Below are positions 8,915-19,019 of a stretch of 64,000 nucleotides of DNA, piece by piece (within the stretch, counting starts at the first letter, position 1; every line of letters begins with the position of its first letter). This DNA comes from Tidjanibacter sp. (GTDB taxonomy: Bacteria; Bacteroidota; Bacteroidia; Bacteroidales; Rikenellaceae), in assembly GCA_017396085.1 (NCBI GenBank), contig JAFQNC010000009.1:1-64000 (forward strand), given 5' to 3'. The notes beneath the pieces are model-generated. The model did not search any database, was not told the DNA's origin, and saw only the letters and a program-made list of their open reading frames with translations. A program made the translations under genes and the position numbers.

Positions 8915-9187
8915 ATGAGTTATTTGGATTCAGAGAAAAAGCAGGAGCTTTTCGGCCAGTACGGTGCTTCGAAAGTGGACACTGGTTCGCCTGAGAGTCA
9001 GGTTGCACTTTTTACCTACCGTATCAACCACCTTACCGAGCACATGAAACAGAACCGCCACGACTACGGCACACAGCGTGCGCTGTTGCGTTTGGTTGGT
9101 AAACGCCGCAAGTTGCTCGATTATCTCAAACGAGTAGACATTGAGCGTTACAGGGCTATCATCAAAGCTCTCGGTATCCGTAAATAG
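8915..9187 (+). CDS. rpsO: 30S ribosomal protein S15
   Basis: S15 binds the central domain of 16S rRNA early in small-subunit assembly. The sequence shows family hallmarks: TGSPESQVALFTYRINHLTEH, split by the conserved glycine/serine region, then HDYGTQRALLRLVGKRRKLLDYL. The 90-residue length is exactly typical. It is followed after 161 bases by pnp in the same direction, the same gene order found in many bacteria including E. coli, where the two genes are co-regulated. Confidence 0.98.
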   Translation: MSYLDSEKKQELFGQYGASKVDTGSPESQVALFTYRINHLTEHMKQNRHDYGTQRALLRLVGKRRKLLDYLKRVDIERYRAIIKALGIRK

Positions 9188-9348
9188 TCGCTCGGAGAGA
9201 AGAAAAGTAATAGCAAAGGCAATGTTCCAAAAGTGGGGCTTGCCTTTGCTTTACGTTAAGCGGGTGCCTTTTTGAGGGCTTTTCGGGCACTGAAAAAGGA
9301 CCGTTTTTGGATGCAAACCAATTGGATGAAACAATAAAGAAAACAAAG

Positions 9349-11559
9349 ATGTTGTACAACGAAGTAAAGAAGGTTATCCGCCTCGATGAGGAGCGCGAGA
9401 TTACCATTTCGACTGGCAAGTATGCCAAGCAGGCTGACGGTTCGGTAATCGTTCAGCAAGGTGACACAATGCTGCTCGCAACTGTGGTAGCAGCAAAGGA
9501 TGCAAAAGATGACTGCGACTTTATGCCCCTGTCGGTAGAGTACCGTGAGAAGTACGCCGCAGCAGGCCGCTACCCCGGTGGCTTCCTCAAACGTGAGGCA
9601 AGGCCCAGCGATAGCGAGATTTTGGTTTCGAGGCTCATCGACCGCGCACTGCGCCCCCTGTTCCCCTCGAACTACCACGCCGAGGTGTTTGTGAACGTAA
9701 CACTCATTTCGGCTGCCAAAGATATTCAGCCCGATGCATTGGCAGGTTTGGCCGCATCGGCTGCATTGGCCGTTTCGGACATTCCCTTTGAGTGCCCCAT
9801 CTCGGAGGTTAGGGTTGCCCGCGTGAATGGTCAGTTGATGATTAACCCCACCTTTGAGCAGAATGCCGATGCCGACATCGACCTGATTGTTGGTGCCACC
9901 TACGACAACATTCTGATGGTGGAGGGTGAGATGAAAGAGGTTAGCGAGGCAGATATGCTTGAGGCTATCAAGTTCGCTCACGAGGCCATCAAACCCCAGT
10001 GCTTGGCACAGATTGAGTTGGCAAAAGAACTCGGTAAGGATGTCAAGAGGGAGTATTGCCACGAGGTGAACGATGAGGAGTTGAAGGCAAAAGTTGTTGC
10101 CGAGACCTACGATAAGGCCTACGCCATTGCTACCGCCGGTAGCGCAAAGCACGAGCGTAGCGATGCCTTTGATGCTTTGGAGGCTGAGTTCTGCGAGCAG
10201 TTCACCGAGGAGGAGTTGGAAGAGAAGAAGGGTATGATTCACCGCTACTTCCACGATGAGGTGATGAAGAAGGCTATGAGGAATATGATTCTCGATGAGG
10301 GCAAGCGTCTTGACGGCCGTAGGACCGATGAGATTCGCCCCATCTGGTGTGAGGTTGGCGTGTTGCCTTGCGCCCACGGCTCGGCTGTGTTCACCCGTGG
10401 TGAGACCCAGTCGATGACCACCGTAACCCTCGGCACCAAACTTGATGAGAAGATGATTGACGAGGTGCTCACTCAGGGTAGCGAGCAGTTCGTGTTGCAC
10501 TACAACTTCCCTCCCTTCTCGACCGGCGAGGCAAGGCCCGCAAGGAGCCTTTCGCGTAGGGAGATTGGCCACGGTAACTTGGCTTGGAGGGCTCTCAAAC
10601 CTATGGTTCCCGTGGGCGAGGAGAACCCCTACGCAGTGAGGGTAGTGAGCGACATTTTGGAGTCGAATGGTTCCTCTTCGATGGCAACCGTTTGCGCAGG
10701 TACGTTGGCTCTGATGGATTCGGGCTTGAAGTTGAAAAAACCCGTGTCGGGTATCGCTATGGGTCTGATTTCGGAGGGCGACAGGTATGCCGTTCTTTCG
10801 GACATCCTTGGTGATGAGGACCACTTGGGCGATATGGACTTCAAGGTTACCGGTACTGCCGATGGTATCACCGCAACCCAGATGGACATCAAGGTTGATG
10901 GTTTGTCGTATGAGGTGTTGGCCAAAGCTTTGGAGCAGGCTCGTCAGGGCAGGTTGCACATCCTCGGCAAACTGACCGAGTGCATCGCCGAGCCAAGGGA
11001 GGATTTCCGTCCCTTCGTGCCCCGCATCGTTCAGATTATCATTCCTCAGGACTCCATCGGTGCAGTTATCGGCAAGGGTGGCGAGACCATTCAGGACATC
11101 CAGAAGACCACCGGTACCACCATCACCATCACCGAGAAGGATGGCAAGGGTATTGTTGATATCTTCGGTGTGGACAAAGATGGTATGGATGCCGCTTTGG
11201 CACGCATCAACAGCATTGTGGCTGTTCCCGAGGTTGGCGAGGTTTACAACGGAAAAATTCGTTCCATCGTTGCCTTTGGTGCATTTATTGAGATTCTTCC
11301 CGGCAAAGACGCTCTGTTGCACATCTCGGAGATTGACTACAAGAGGTTTGAGACAATGGAGGAGACCGGCCTGAAAGAGGGCGATATGCTTGAGGTTAAG
11401 CTCATTGGCTCCGACCCCAAGACCGGCAAGTTGAAACTTTCGAGGAAGGTGTTGCTGCCCAAACCCGAGGGTTATGTGGAGCCCGAAGAGAGGCCCGCAC
11501 GCCCAAAGGGCGACCGCAGGAACGACCACCGCGGGCCTCGCAAAGAGGGTAAAAAATAG
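9349..11559 (+). CDS. pnp: Polyribonucleotide nucleotidyltransferase (PNPase)
   Basis: PNPase degrades RNA 3' to 5' by phosphorolysis and can also add tails. Two RNase PH-like domains are visible (starting at [20 protein letters not shown], and around [15 protein letters not shown]), followed by a KH domain with the GKGG loop ([15 protein letters not shown]) and an S1 domain ([20 protein letters not shown]). The tail is basic and proline-rich. I chose the ATG at 9349 ([15 protein letters not shown]), giving 736 residues and the usual N-terminus; the frame is open further upstream to a TTG at 9307 that is less likely to be used. It sits directly downstream of rpsO. Confidence 0.96.
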   Translation: MLYNEVKKVIRLDEEREITISTGKYAKQADGSVIVQQGDTMLLATVVAAKDAKDDCDFMPLSVEYREKYAAAGRYPGGFLKREARPSDSEILVSRLIDRALRPLFPSNYHAEVFVNVTLISAAKDIQPDALAGLAASAALAVSDIPFECPISEVRVARVNGQLMINPTFEQNADADIDLIVGATYDNILMVEGEMKEVSEADMLEAIKFAHEAIKPQCLAQIELAKELGKDVKREYCHEVNDEELKAKVVAETYDKAYAIATAGSAKHERSDAFDALEAEFCEQFTEEELEEKKGMIHRYFHDEVMKKAMRNMILDEGKRLDGRRTDEIRPIWCEVGVLPCAHGSAVFTRGETQSMTTVTLGTKLDEKMIDEVLTQGSEQFVLHYNFPPFSTGEARPARSLSRREIGHGNLAWRALKPMVPVGEENPYAVRVVSDILESNGSSSMATVCAGTLALMDSGLKLKKPVSGIAMGLISEGDRYAVLSDILGDEDHLGDMDFKVTGTADGITATQMDIKVDGLSYEVLAKALEQARQGRLHILGKLTECIAEPREDFRPFVPRIVQIIIPQDSIGAVIGKGGETIQDIQKTTGTTITITEKDGKGIVDIFGVDKDGMDAALARINSIVAVPEVGEVYNGKIRSIVAFGAFIEILPGKDALLHISEIDYKRFETMEETGLKEGDMLEVKLIGSDPKTGKLKLSRKVLLPKPEGYVEPEERPARPKGDRRNDHRGPRKEGKK

Positions 11560-11587
11560 GGTTTTATACCGATTTTTTATATAAAAG

Positions 11588-11618
11588 TTGTGTAAAATAA
11601 ATTTTATTTTTACTTTTG
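11588..11618 (+). promoter_or_regulatory. Predicted promoter of the OmpA/TPR-like lipoprotein
   Basis: A -7 box TACTTTTG (11611-11618) is preceded at 20 bases by GTTG as a plausible -33 element. It implies a 5' leader of about 130 bases before the ATG at 11756. Confidence 0.45.
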
Positions 11619-11755
11619 TTAGTCGTAGTAGTGTAAGTTTGGCGAAAACCAAAGTTCACTACTGCGATTTTGCGGACACAAAAACGCCGCAAAGAGCGGA
11701 AAGAAATTGAGTAAAAAACCGAATAAAAACAATAACTTTTAACACACAAATTACT

Positions 11756-13492
11756 ATGAAAAGATTTGCAACAGTAGGTCTTGTTCTTTCGTTGGCTGCC
11801 ACTATGCTGGTTGGCTGTAGCGAGTGCTACGAGAAGATGCAGAAGAAGCAGGACCAGATTCAGGTAACTTGCGTACCCGAGGTTCTTACCCTCAAGGGTT
11901 CTAACGTAACTGCCGACATCACCGTTAGTTTCCCCGAAAACTACTTCAACGCAGAGACAATCTTGAAGATTACTCCCGTGTTGGTTTACGAGGGCGGTGA
12001 GGTTGCAGGCACTCCCAAGTTCGTACAGGGCGAAGACGTTGTAGGTAACTACACCGCCATTAGCCGCTTCGAGGGTGGTTCCTACAATCAGAACGTAGTG
12101 TTCCCCTTGAACAAAGCCGTTGTTGGTACTCTCGAACTCCGCATCGAGGCTAAATGCTTTGACGAGTGCAAGGAGACCGCAGACTTCGTTCCCGTTGCTA
12201 CCATCGCAGCCGCAAAGGGTGTGAGCGCAATCCAGAACCTCGCAAAAGGTATCGGTCAGGTAGCCGCACAGGATGCTAACGACAACAAGATTGAGGGCAA
12301 CTCCGTTTACGCAGGCAACAATGGTAACTACACCCTCTTGGAGGCCAACTTCCAGCGCAGTTCGACCACCACTGCTGAGGCTGAGATTCACTACCTCATC
12401 AACAGCTCGGTTGTTCGCAAAGCTCAGCTCAAACAGGAGTCTATCGCTCTGTTTAAGGAGTTCGTTGCTGCCAACTCGACCGCAGACCGCACCACCCTTG
12501 GTAAGGTTTACGCAAGCGGTTACGCTTCGCCCGATGGTCCCGAGAAGTTCAACGACAAACTCTCCGCACAGCGTAGCAAAACCGGTCAGAAGGCTATGGC
12601 CAAAGAGCTCAAAGACGTTGAGGGTCTGACCTACGAAATCGCTTCCTATGGCGAGGACTGGGACGGCTTCAAGACTTTGGTTCAGAACTCCGACATCGAG
12701 GACAAAGACCTTATCCTCAACGTTCTGGAGATGTACCAGTCGCCCGTTGAGCGTGACCAAGAGATTCAGAATATGACCGCAGTGTTCAAAGTGTTGGCCG
12801 AGGAGATTCTTCCCCAGTTGCGCCGCACCCGCTTCACTGTTGATGCCACCTATGCCGGTCTGACTGACGAGGAGATTTTGGCTGCTGCCGTTGCCGGCGA
12901 CACCAAACTTGACGTTGAGCATATGCTCTACGCTGCTACCCTCACCAACGATGCTGCCGCTAAACTCGCTATCTACGAGTTGGCTGCCAACACCTACGGC
13001 GATGCTCGCGCATACAACAATGCTGCTGCAATGCAGGCCTACACCGGTGATATTAAGGGCGCACAGGCAAACTTTGCTAAGGCTGCTAAGGCTGCCGAGG
13101 GTTGCGAGGTTATCGTAAACAACCAAGCTGCTGCTGCACTTGCTGCCGGCGACATCGAGGCTGCAAAGAAACTCCTTGCTAACGCACAGAACGAGGCTGC
13201 CAAGGCTCACCTTGGTGCAATCGCATTGGCAGAGGGTAACTATCAGGAGGCTAAGGCCAACTTGACCGGTTACAACTTGGCTGTTGCAGAGTTGTGCGAC
13301 AACAACATCGCTGCTGCTAAGGCTGCAATTGCAGAGGTTAAGGGTGCAGATGCAGACTACCTGCGTGCTATCATCGCTAACCGCGAGGGTAACACCACCG
13401 AGGCTACCAAGTACCTCAACGCTGCCATTGCTGCTAAGCCCGAGTTGAAGGCACAGGCTGCAAACGACATTGAGTTGGCAGGTTTGCTCTAA
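11756..13492 (+). CDS. Lipoprotein with OmpA-like region and TPR-like repeats
   Basis: The N-terminus is a lipoprotein signal with a lipobox ending in LVGCS, so the protein is anchored to an outer-membrane leaflet. A region around residues 240-290 (YASGYASPDGPEKFNDKLSAQRS) resembles the OmpA/peptidoglycan-binding fold, where a G-YAS/T-D motif is followed by N..LS..R. The C-terminal third is alanine-rich and helical with TPR-like 34-residue spacing (for example AYNNAAAMQAYTGDIKGAQANFAKAAKAA). The 578-residue protein may link the outer membrane to peptidoglycan or serve as an envelope scaffold; this is inference. Codon use is strongly biased, as for a highly expressed gene. A strong hairpin follows the stop codon. 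Confidence 0.8.
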   Translation: MKRFATVGLVLSLAATMLVGCSECYEKMQKKQDQIQVTCVPEVLTLKGSNVTADITVSFPENYFNAETILKITPVLVYEGGEVAGTPKFVQGEDVVGNYTAISRFEGGSYNQNVVFPLNKAVVGTLELRIEAKCFDECKETADFVPVATIAAAKGVSAIQNLAKGIGQVAAQDANDNKIEGNSVYAGNNGNYTLLEANFQRSSTTTAEAEIHYLINSSVVRKAQLKQESIALFKEFVAANSTADRTTLGKVYASGYASPDGPEKFNDKLSAQRSKTGQKAMAKELKDVEGLTYEIASYGEDWDGFKTLVQNSDIEDKDLILNVLEMYQSPVERDQEIQNMTAVFKVLAEEILPQLRRTRFTVDATYAGLTDEEILAAAVAGDTKLDVEHMLYAATLTNDAAAKLAIYELAANTYGDARAYNNAAAMQAYTGDIKGAQANFAKAAKAAEGCEVIVNNQAAAALAAGDIEAAKKLLANAQNEAAKAHLGAIALAEGNYQEAKANLTGYNLAVAELCDNNIAAAKAAIAEVKGADADYLRAIIANREGNTTEATKYLNAAIAAKPELKAQAANDIELAGLL

Positions 13493-13540
13493 TAGATAGG
13501 GCGACACGATAGGCGCACACGAAGGGGTGTGCGACAAGAG

Positions 13541-13572
13541 AGCAGGGCGTTCCACACGGAACGCCCTGCTTT
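13541..13572 (+). terminator. Terminator of the OmpA/TPR-like lipoprotein gene
   Basis: A perfect 13-bp stem AGCAGGGCGTTCC / GGAACGCCCTGCT with a 4-base loop lies about 50 bases after the stop codon, followed by a short T-rich stretch. Confidence 0.75.
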
Positions 13573-13629
13573 CGTTGTTATGTATCCGGTCCCCCTATTC
13601 TATCCCCCCAGCCCCTAAAAGGGGCGACT

Positions 13630-13736
13630 GGGGTCACTCGTTAGAACCTCTTTGCGCAAAAATAGGAAAGGTTGGCATTAAGCCAACCTTCTCATTCTGA
13701 GCGGAAAACGAGACTCGAGCCCACGATGCTCGTGGG
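13630..13736. repeat. Left att-like copy of tRNA-Gly 3' end and flank
   Basis: Bases 13630-13718 match 15956-16044 with only two differences; the right-hand copy is the genuine 3' flank (including the hairpin terminator) and last 18 or so bases of tRNA-Gly. Bases 13698-13736 also match 15862-15900 exactly over 39 bases and end in a hairpin CCCACGA..TCGTGGG. The copies are in direct orientation and bracket the R-M cassette, as attachment-site duplications do. Confidence 0.8.
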
Positions 13737-13897
13737 ATTGTCAATGACCCACCAAGCCCGATGCCCACATCGTTGTAAATTAGGACCATATTGTGGTAAA
13801 GCCGGAAGCGCCCGACAAAATGTGGTGTGGGGTTGTACCGCCATTGAGGTTGTCGTTCCCGCTGTTCAGAAATTCGGTCTCAAAAAGTGGATAGAGA

Positions 13898-13933
13898 AAA
13901 ACCTGCCAAACTTGTGAGTTGGCAGGTTTTTAC
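13898..13933 (-). terminator. Terminator of the methyltransferase gene
   Basis: A stem AAAACCTGCCAA / TTGGCAGGTTTT with an 8-base loop lies 36 bases downstream of the methyltransferase stop codon and has A- and T-runs on both sides, so it can work in both directions. Confidence 0.7.
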
Positions 13934-13968
13934 TCGTATTAATTGTGGTTAAAGTTTTGAAGAACCGA

Positions 13969-14874
13969 TTAGAAAAGACATTTATCTGCCAAGGCTGCTT
14001 TGGCCTTCTCAATGCGCATATTGGCGACTTTAACATATTCTTCATTTATATCGTAACCTATATAATTGCGACTATCTTGTACCGCAGCGACAGCTGTTGT
14101 TCCCGATCCTATGAAAGGATCCAAAACAATATCCCCTTGGAACGAAAAGAGATTTATAAGTCGATGGGGTAGTTCTAGGGGGAAAGGCGCAGGATGTGCA
14201 ACTCTTTTTGCACTTTCAGTATTCATTCTCCAAATGCTTTTAGTCCACTCTAAAAAATCATCTCGCCCAATAGAATCCAGTTTACCTTCTCGTTTTCTTG
14301 CAAGGTCTCCCTTGCTAAAAATCAAGATATACTCGTGTACATCTCTTAAACTTGGATTTGAAGCTGACATCCAACTTCCCCAAGCACAAGACCCCCCAGC
14401 AGAAGCAGACTTATCCCAAATGATTTCACCCCTATAATTAAAGCCTATTTCGATCATCAGTTTGCTGATGTAATCAGATAGCGGGATGTAGGGTTTCCTT
14501 CCTATATTGGCAATGTTAATACAAGCACGTCCACCATTCACCAAAACCCTATATGTTTCTCTCATAACATTGGTTAAAAGATCCAAATACGACTCTAATG
14601 TTAGGTTTTGGTCGTACTCTTTTGTCACATTGTATGGTGGAGATGTAATCATCAAGTGCACACTATTGTTGGGCAATTCATGCATACATTCCGATGTATG
14701 AGTGAAAATACTATTCATATATTCGGAAGGAATAATATTATCCTCAACATTCTCCACAGTTGTTAAACCGATGGTGGCATATAGATTAGAACTGTAGAAT
14801 TGTGTTGAATCGTGATTTTCTCTTTGAGAAACTCCAAATGAAGATGTTTTAGATGACCTTCTCTCTTTTACCAT
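13969..14874 (-). CDS. Type II DNA methyltransferase (TSPPY motif)
   Basis: This is an AdoMet-dependent amino-methyltransferase of 301 residues. The catalytic motif IV (MITSPPYNVTKEYDQ) comes before the AdoMet-binding motif I (VLDPFIGSGTTAVAA), the beta-class order. The TSPPY form of motif IV is typical of N4-cytosine enzymes but also appears in some N6-adenine enzymes, so the modified base is unsure. It starts 3 bases after the stop of the nuclease gene and is translated in the same minus-strand operon, the nuclease being first. The pair is AT-rich and lies between direct repeats of a tRNA-Gly 3' end, which points to acquisition. Confidence 0.9.
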   Translation of the reverse strand: MVKERRSSKTSSFGVSQRENHDSTQFYSSNLYATIGLTTVENVEDNIIPSEYMNSIFTHTSECMHELPNNSVHLMITSPPYNVTKEYDQNLTLESYLDLLTNVMRETYRVLVNGGRACINIANIGRKPYIPLSDYISKLMIEIGFNYRGEIIWDKSASAGGSCAWGSWMSASNPSLRDVHEYILIFSKGDLARKREGKLDSIGRDDFLEWTKSIWRMNTESAKRVAHPAPFPLELPHRLINLFSFQGDIVLDPFIGSGTTAVAAVQDSRNYIGYDINEEYVKVANMRIEKAKAALADKCLF

Positions 14875-14877
14875 ATG

Positions 14878-15639
14878 TTATTCTCCACTTATTAAATCTA
14901 CAAATTTTTGTCCTTTCATTTCGAGCGAGTCTTCCATATTGGCGATTTCCAACAGTTTGCCCAACTCTGCGTTACTCATCATGGCGCTAAAGAAACACTT
15001 CCTTTCGGAGAGAATGGAATGAATATAATTAGCGAGTTTCTCGTAAGAATTGTATGTCTTAAATCCTCCCCTAGGTGACTCTTGTATGCCATTCCCACCA
15101 CAATCGGGATAGAGAGAAATAAACTGTTGTATTATGCCACCCATACAAAGATTATCAACTTTATTTATATAAGAACTACCAATGGGTGAGTTGCCTAGAA
15201 TGATGATAGGAATTACCCTGCCCACTTCCCCAGACATTCTAATGTTTACGGCTTTACCAATGGCTTTTAACATACTATCAGAACGCAATAATGAGGGTGT
15301 CCCTTTGTGTTCATCATAACCACTCACAAAATCAAAAGAATCGCTAGCATTATTATATTTATAATTATTAACGATGCCCATTTTTATTTCAAATATGAGT
15401 GCGATATCCTCTGCCTTTTGTTGTATACCAGGCTTGCGACAAAAAGCCAAGTCAGCTCTGCTGCTATTTTGCAGTCCTAATTCTTCACACTGAACTCCTG
15501 AAATGGCATATAAATTGTTGCTGTGAGCGATGTCAGAGAAAAAAGTAGTACACCATTTCTCCGTAAAAGCCCCAATCAAAGCATTCCGGGCTTGAGGTGT
15601 TGAAACATTACCTTTGAATCTTTTAGGTGCAAAGACCAT
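14878..15639 (-). CDS. Type II restriction endonuclease, PD-(D/E)xK type
   Basis: A nuclease role is inferred from the motif SRADLAF followed about 20 residues later by LIFEIKMG, which fits the D...E-x-K catalytic core of PD-(D/E)xK enzymes, and from tight linkage to a methyltransferase. The remainder matches no specificity I can name. The ATG at 15639 gives 253 residues. In the same frame, eight codons further upstream, there is a TGA (15664-15666), and above it a protein-like 25-codon stretch starting MNVFWQIKDELDFLGL at 15741. The true N-terminus may therefore lie upstream of a TGA, meaning either a disabled nuclease, a later start, or readthrough. Confidence 0.75.
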   Translation of the reverse strand: MVFAPKRFKGNVSTPQARNALIGAFTEKWCTTFFSDIAHSNNLYAISGVQCEELGLQNSSRADLAFCRKPGIQQKAEDIALIFEIKMGIVNNYKYNNASDSFDFVSGYDEHKGTPSLLRSDSMLKAIGKAVNIRMSGEVGRVIPIIILGNSPIGSSYINKVDNLCMGGIIQQFISLYPDCGGNGIQESPRGGFKTYNSYEKLANYIHSILSERKCFFSAMMSNAELGKLLEIANMEDSLEMKGQKFVDLISGE

Positions 15640-15761
15640 GTGGGAACCATCGATATTAACGGTTCATTTCTCCATGGTGGTAATTTTTGTCGCTAACCCT
15701 AGAAAATCAAGTTCGTCCTTTATCTGCCAAAAAACATTCATAATGCATCTAATTTTATAGG

Positions 15762-15769
15762 CAAATGTA
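15762..15769 (-). promoter_or_regulatory. Predicted R-M cassette promoter (-7 box)
   Basis: On the minus strand TACATTTG fits the TAnnTTTG -7 consensus, about 20 bases upstream of the possible ATG at 15741 and 120 bases upstream of the ATG at 15639. No convincing -33 box is visible. Confidence 0.4.
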
Positions 15770-15861
15770 ATAAATATATTTCACACCATTCGTAGTAGTT
15801 CGATTTTTTCTAGCAATGAAATTAATAAATAGTTAACCGCGATGGGTAACTATTTAACATT

Positions 15862-15900
15862 TGAGCGGAAAACGAGACTCGAGCCCACGATGCTCGTGGG
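15862..15900. repeat. Middle att-like copy of tRNA-Gly 3' end
   Basis: This 39-base segment is identical to 13698-13736. It starts with the last bases of tRNA-Gly and ends with a 7-bp hairpin (CCCACGA/TCGTGGG). With the left copy it exactly flanks the R-M genes. Confidence 0.8.
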
Positions 15901-16025
15901 CTATTCTCGCGGACTTTTATTTACACCCCCCTAACCCCCTGACAGGGGGCATATTGGGGTCGCTCGTTAGAACCTCTTTGCGCAAAAATAGGAAAGGTTG
16001 GCGTTAAGCCAACCTTCTCATTCTG

Positions 16026-16098
16026 AGCGGAAAACGAGACTCGAACTCGCGACCCCAACCTTGGCAAGGTTGTGCTCTACCAACTGAGCTATTTCCGC
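16026..16098 (-). tRNA. tRNA-Gly (anticodon GCC)
   Basis: The minus strand folds as a full cloverleaf: acceptor GCGGAAA/TTTCCGC, D-arm with GCTCAGTTGGTAGAGC, anticodon stem CAACC/GGTTG around the loop TTGCCAA (anticodon GCC), T-arm with GTTCGAGTC, and the U discriminator expected for glycine. CCA is not encoded. It serves as the site at which the neighbouring R-M cassette appears to have integrated. Confidence 0.96.
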
Positions 16099-16205
16099 AA
16101 TTTGCTAAAATGCTCCACGGGGCTAAACCCGTTTTGCGAGTGCAAATATAGGCAACTTTTTGTTGTCTGCAAAATTTTTTCAAATCTTTTTTACCAAAAT
16201 AATGC

Positions 16206-16250
16206 AAAAAAGCGAGCCCAACCGCAAACTATACGATTGGACTCGTTTTT
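16206..16250 (-). terminator. Terminator of the GH97 gene
   Basis: On the minus strand, an imperfect stem CGAGTCCAATCG / CGGTTGGGCTCG is followed by CTTTTTT, about 50 bases after the GH97 stop codon. Confidence 0.6.
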
Positions 16251-16298
16251 TATTTCCCCACTCTATTGTTCAACAAAAGGAGCCTATATGGGGGTGGC

Positions 16299-18449
<2,151 letters not shown>

Positions 18450-19019
18450 TTATTGGTATTGTGTTTTGCGTGTTTTGTTCTCTTGAGCACAAAGATACAA
18501 ATATGGAATGGAAAATTGAAAATTAACAGACGCCCCCGCCCTTCGGGCACCCCCTCTAACTTAGAGGGGGACGTGGTTGGATGGCACCACAAGGTTGGGG
18601 AGCGTGCCGACCTACCAACTACACAAAGGGCCAATGGCCCCGTCTTGCCACGATTGCCGTAGGCAAGCGGTTGGCATCTACCGCTCTTTTCTTTCTGCGC
18701 CAAAGCACTGTCTGCCGTCTGCCTTAAGGGCCTTAAGGACTTTAAGGGCTTTAAGGTCCTTAGTGGCCCAGTCGGCATAGTAGTCCCAGTAGTCCTAGCC
18801 GCCATAGCCGCCCTTTCACAAACCCCTCCGCCTAACGGCACCTCCCCTAACTTAGGGGAGGAGGACTTGGGGGAGGAGGACTTGGGTGGTGCTACCAAAG
18901 CATAGAAAAGTATTTACTAATTACTCTTTACTAATTACTAATTGCTCTGTCGGCCCACTGCACAAAAAAGGGGCGGCTCCGAAAGGAGTCGCCCCAAAGT
19001 GTCAAATCACGGAGTGTGA
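18450..19019. repeat. Intergenic composite repeat (copy C) between susB and susE
   Basis: No gene is visible in this 570-base gap. It contains a palindrome CCCCCTCTAACTTAGAGGGG (18550-18570), a segment 18525-18545 that is the reverse complement of a piece at about 45150 and 47435, a stretch 18645-18725 similar to the reverse complement of 47515-47600, AAGGGC-type repeats at 18722-18764, and a second palindrome near 18840-18870. It is one copy of a dispersed intergenic element found elsewhere in the window. Confidence 0.75.
18963..18995 (-). terminator. Terminator of the susCDE operon
   Basis: On the minus strand an 11-bp stem GGGGCGACTCC / GGAGCCGCCCC with a TTTC loop is followed directly by TTTTTTG, 25 bases after the susE stop codon. 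It is a strong intrinsic terminator. Confidence 0.9.

Larger units (their letters stand above)
13493..13968. other. Gene-poor junction at the left edge of the R-M cassette
   Basis: This region holds the lipoprotein terminator, a C-rich intergenic repeat (about 13580-13630), a displaced copy of the tRNA-Gly 3' flank (13630-13736) and then about 160 bases with no recognisable gene. An open frame on the plus strand ending at 13917 (containing VVVPAVQKFGLKKWIEKN) might be a remnant, but I cannot identify it. Confidence 0.6.
15640..16025. other. R-M upstream region and tRNA-Gly 3' flank
   Basis: The gap holds the possible N-terminal extension and promoter of the nuclease, the middle att-like copy, a C/G-rich palindromic repeat (about 15927-15950), and the natural 3' flank of tRNA-Gly (15956-16025) with its terminator hairpin AAGGTTGGC/GCCAACCTT at 15991-16015. 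No other gene is seen. Confidence 0.6.

Noticed and set aside
13698..13760. A second, degenerate tRNA at the att-like copies
   Set aside because: The hairpin CCCACGA/TCGTGGG followed by a T-arm-like end resembles part of a tRNA, but there is no acceptor 5' strand, D-arm or proper anticodon loop. Only the 3' end of tRNA-Gly is duplicated.
13672..13917. 81-codon open frame at the left edge of the R-M cassette
   Set aside because: Its first third is the tRNA-Gly flank repeat and terminator. The rest has no recognisable similarity, so it is not called as a gene.
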